NCBI RefSeq assembly: GCF_002585305.1
Contig: NZ_NUNF01000028.1
Location: 1-50,261 of the forward strand
Source: Bacillus sp. AFS037270
GTDB taxonomy: Bacteria; Bacillota; Bacilli; Bacillales_B; DSM-18226
DNA length: 50,261 nt
Direction of reading: 5' to 3'
In this document: piece after piece, positions 50,059-50,261 of the stretch
Position numbering within the stretch: the stretch's first letter is position 1
Layout of the letters: every line of letters starts with the position of its first letter
Translations under genes and position numbers: made by a program
The notes under the pieces: generated by a model
Told to the model about the DNA's origin: nothing
What the model saw: the letters and a program-made list of their open reading frames with translations, nothing else
Database searches by the model: none

Positions 50059-50261
50059 ATGAGCGGGGAGAAGGATCTCGAACAATTAAAGAAAGAGGCG
50101 GCCGCAAAGGCAAAGGCTGAGGCTTTAGCAAGACGTAAGGCGAAAGAGGCTGGCGGATCTGCACCACCACCGGCACCGGAAGAGGCACCAGCCCCAGCCG
50201 CAGCTGCGAGTGCGGGCAACGCTGATGAACTCGCAAAGAAGAAGGCAGCCGCAGCGGCGAA
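50059..50261 (+). CDS. nuoC: NADH-quinone oxidoreductase subunit C, N-terminal part (partial)
   Basis: Starts ATG 50059, 3 bases after the nuoB stop, and runs off the window. The 67 visible residues are almost all Ala, Lys, Glu and Pro (MSGEKDLEQLKKEAAAKAKAEALARRKAKEA, then SAPPPAPEEAP and further Ala/Lys), a low-complexity extension. The conserved 30-kDa complex I domain must lie further downstream and is not seen. Assignment rests on gene order and on the known Ala/Lys/Glu-rich NuoC N-termini of bacilli. Confidence 0.75.
   Translation, partial: MSGEKDLEQLKKEAAAKAKAEALARRKAKEAGGSAPPPAPEEAPAPAAAASAGNADELAKKKAAAAA

Overview
The window is chromosomal DNA from a spore-forming Bacillaceae bacterium. 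Gene content and order point to Bacillus sensu lato, and a Neobacillus-like relative is my best guess. Protein sequences resemble B. subtilis orthologues throughout (Spo0F, RpoE, Rho, Tdk, Upp, F1Fo ATPase). The backbone order rpoE-pyrG-ywjG-spo0F-fbaA-tal-murA-rho-rpmE-tdk-prfA-prmC-spoIIR-ywlBCDEFG-glyA-upp-atp matches the oriC-proximal region of B. subtilis. Presence of nuoA-B-C (a proton-pumping complex I, absent from B. subtilis), an icmF gene and the dispersed repeats separate it from B. subtilis itself.

Layout. 1-5.3 kb: acyl-CoA/branched-chain catabolism (end of one acyl-CoA dehydrogenase, a complete second one, a TetR-type regulator, fused isobutyryl-CoA mutase IcmF). 5.5-9.7 kb: small membrane protein, rpoE, pyrG with a GGGCTCC start site and leader hairpins like the CTP-sensing attenuator of B. 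subtilis, ywjG, and spo0F with a sigma-H-like promoter. 9.9-18.9 kb: central carbon metabolism (fbaA, tal), cell wall (murA2), transcription and translation (rho, rpmE, prfA, prmC), tdk and a YhcN-type lipoprotein. 19.2-26.9 kb: spoIIR, ywlB, ywlC with a dense DnaA-box cluster, mntP, ywlE, rpiB, ywlG, glyA, upp. 27.3-30.5 kb: an overlapping accessory pair, a NERD-nuclease-like protein with a zinc ribbon and a Vpr-like subtilisin. 30.9-38.2 kb: complete atp operon (atpZ-like, I, B, E, F, H, A, G, D, C). 38.5-48.1 kb: an island for uptake and breakdown of fructosamines (Amadori products): solute-binding protein, two permeases, two SIS-domain deglycases, a PfkB kinase, an FrlC-like epimerase, a GntR regulator and a YitT membrane protein, with matching palindromic operators at its promoters. 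48.1-49.1 kb: gene-free, repeat- and hairpin-rich DNA. 49.2 kb to the end: nuoA, nuoB and the start of nuoC.

The most unusual layer lies between the genes. At least five kinds of dispersed or tandem non-coding repeat occur: (i) a 13-base GGTGACAGGCACC core, often in pairs 39 or 48 bases apart, one pair lying in frame inside prmC; (ii) four degenerate arrays with a period of about 20-21 bases and different core words; (iii) two long hairpin elements bounded by CTGTTGATT/AATCAACAG; (iv) two other structured elements at 20.2 and 44.1 kb; (v) a 52-base tandem repeat and a roughly 200-base nested palindrome before nuoA. The DnaA-box cluster at ywlC and the shared operator set of the fructosamine island are the clearest regulatory signals. 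I saw no tRNA, rRNA, CRISPR array, transposase or prophage gene.
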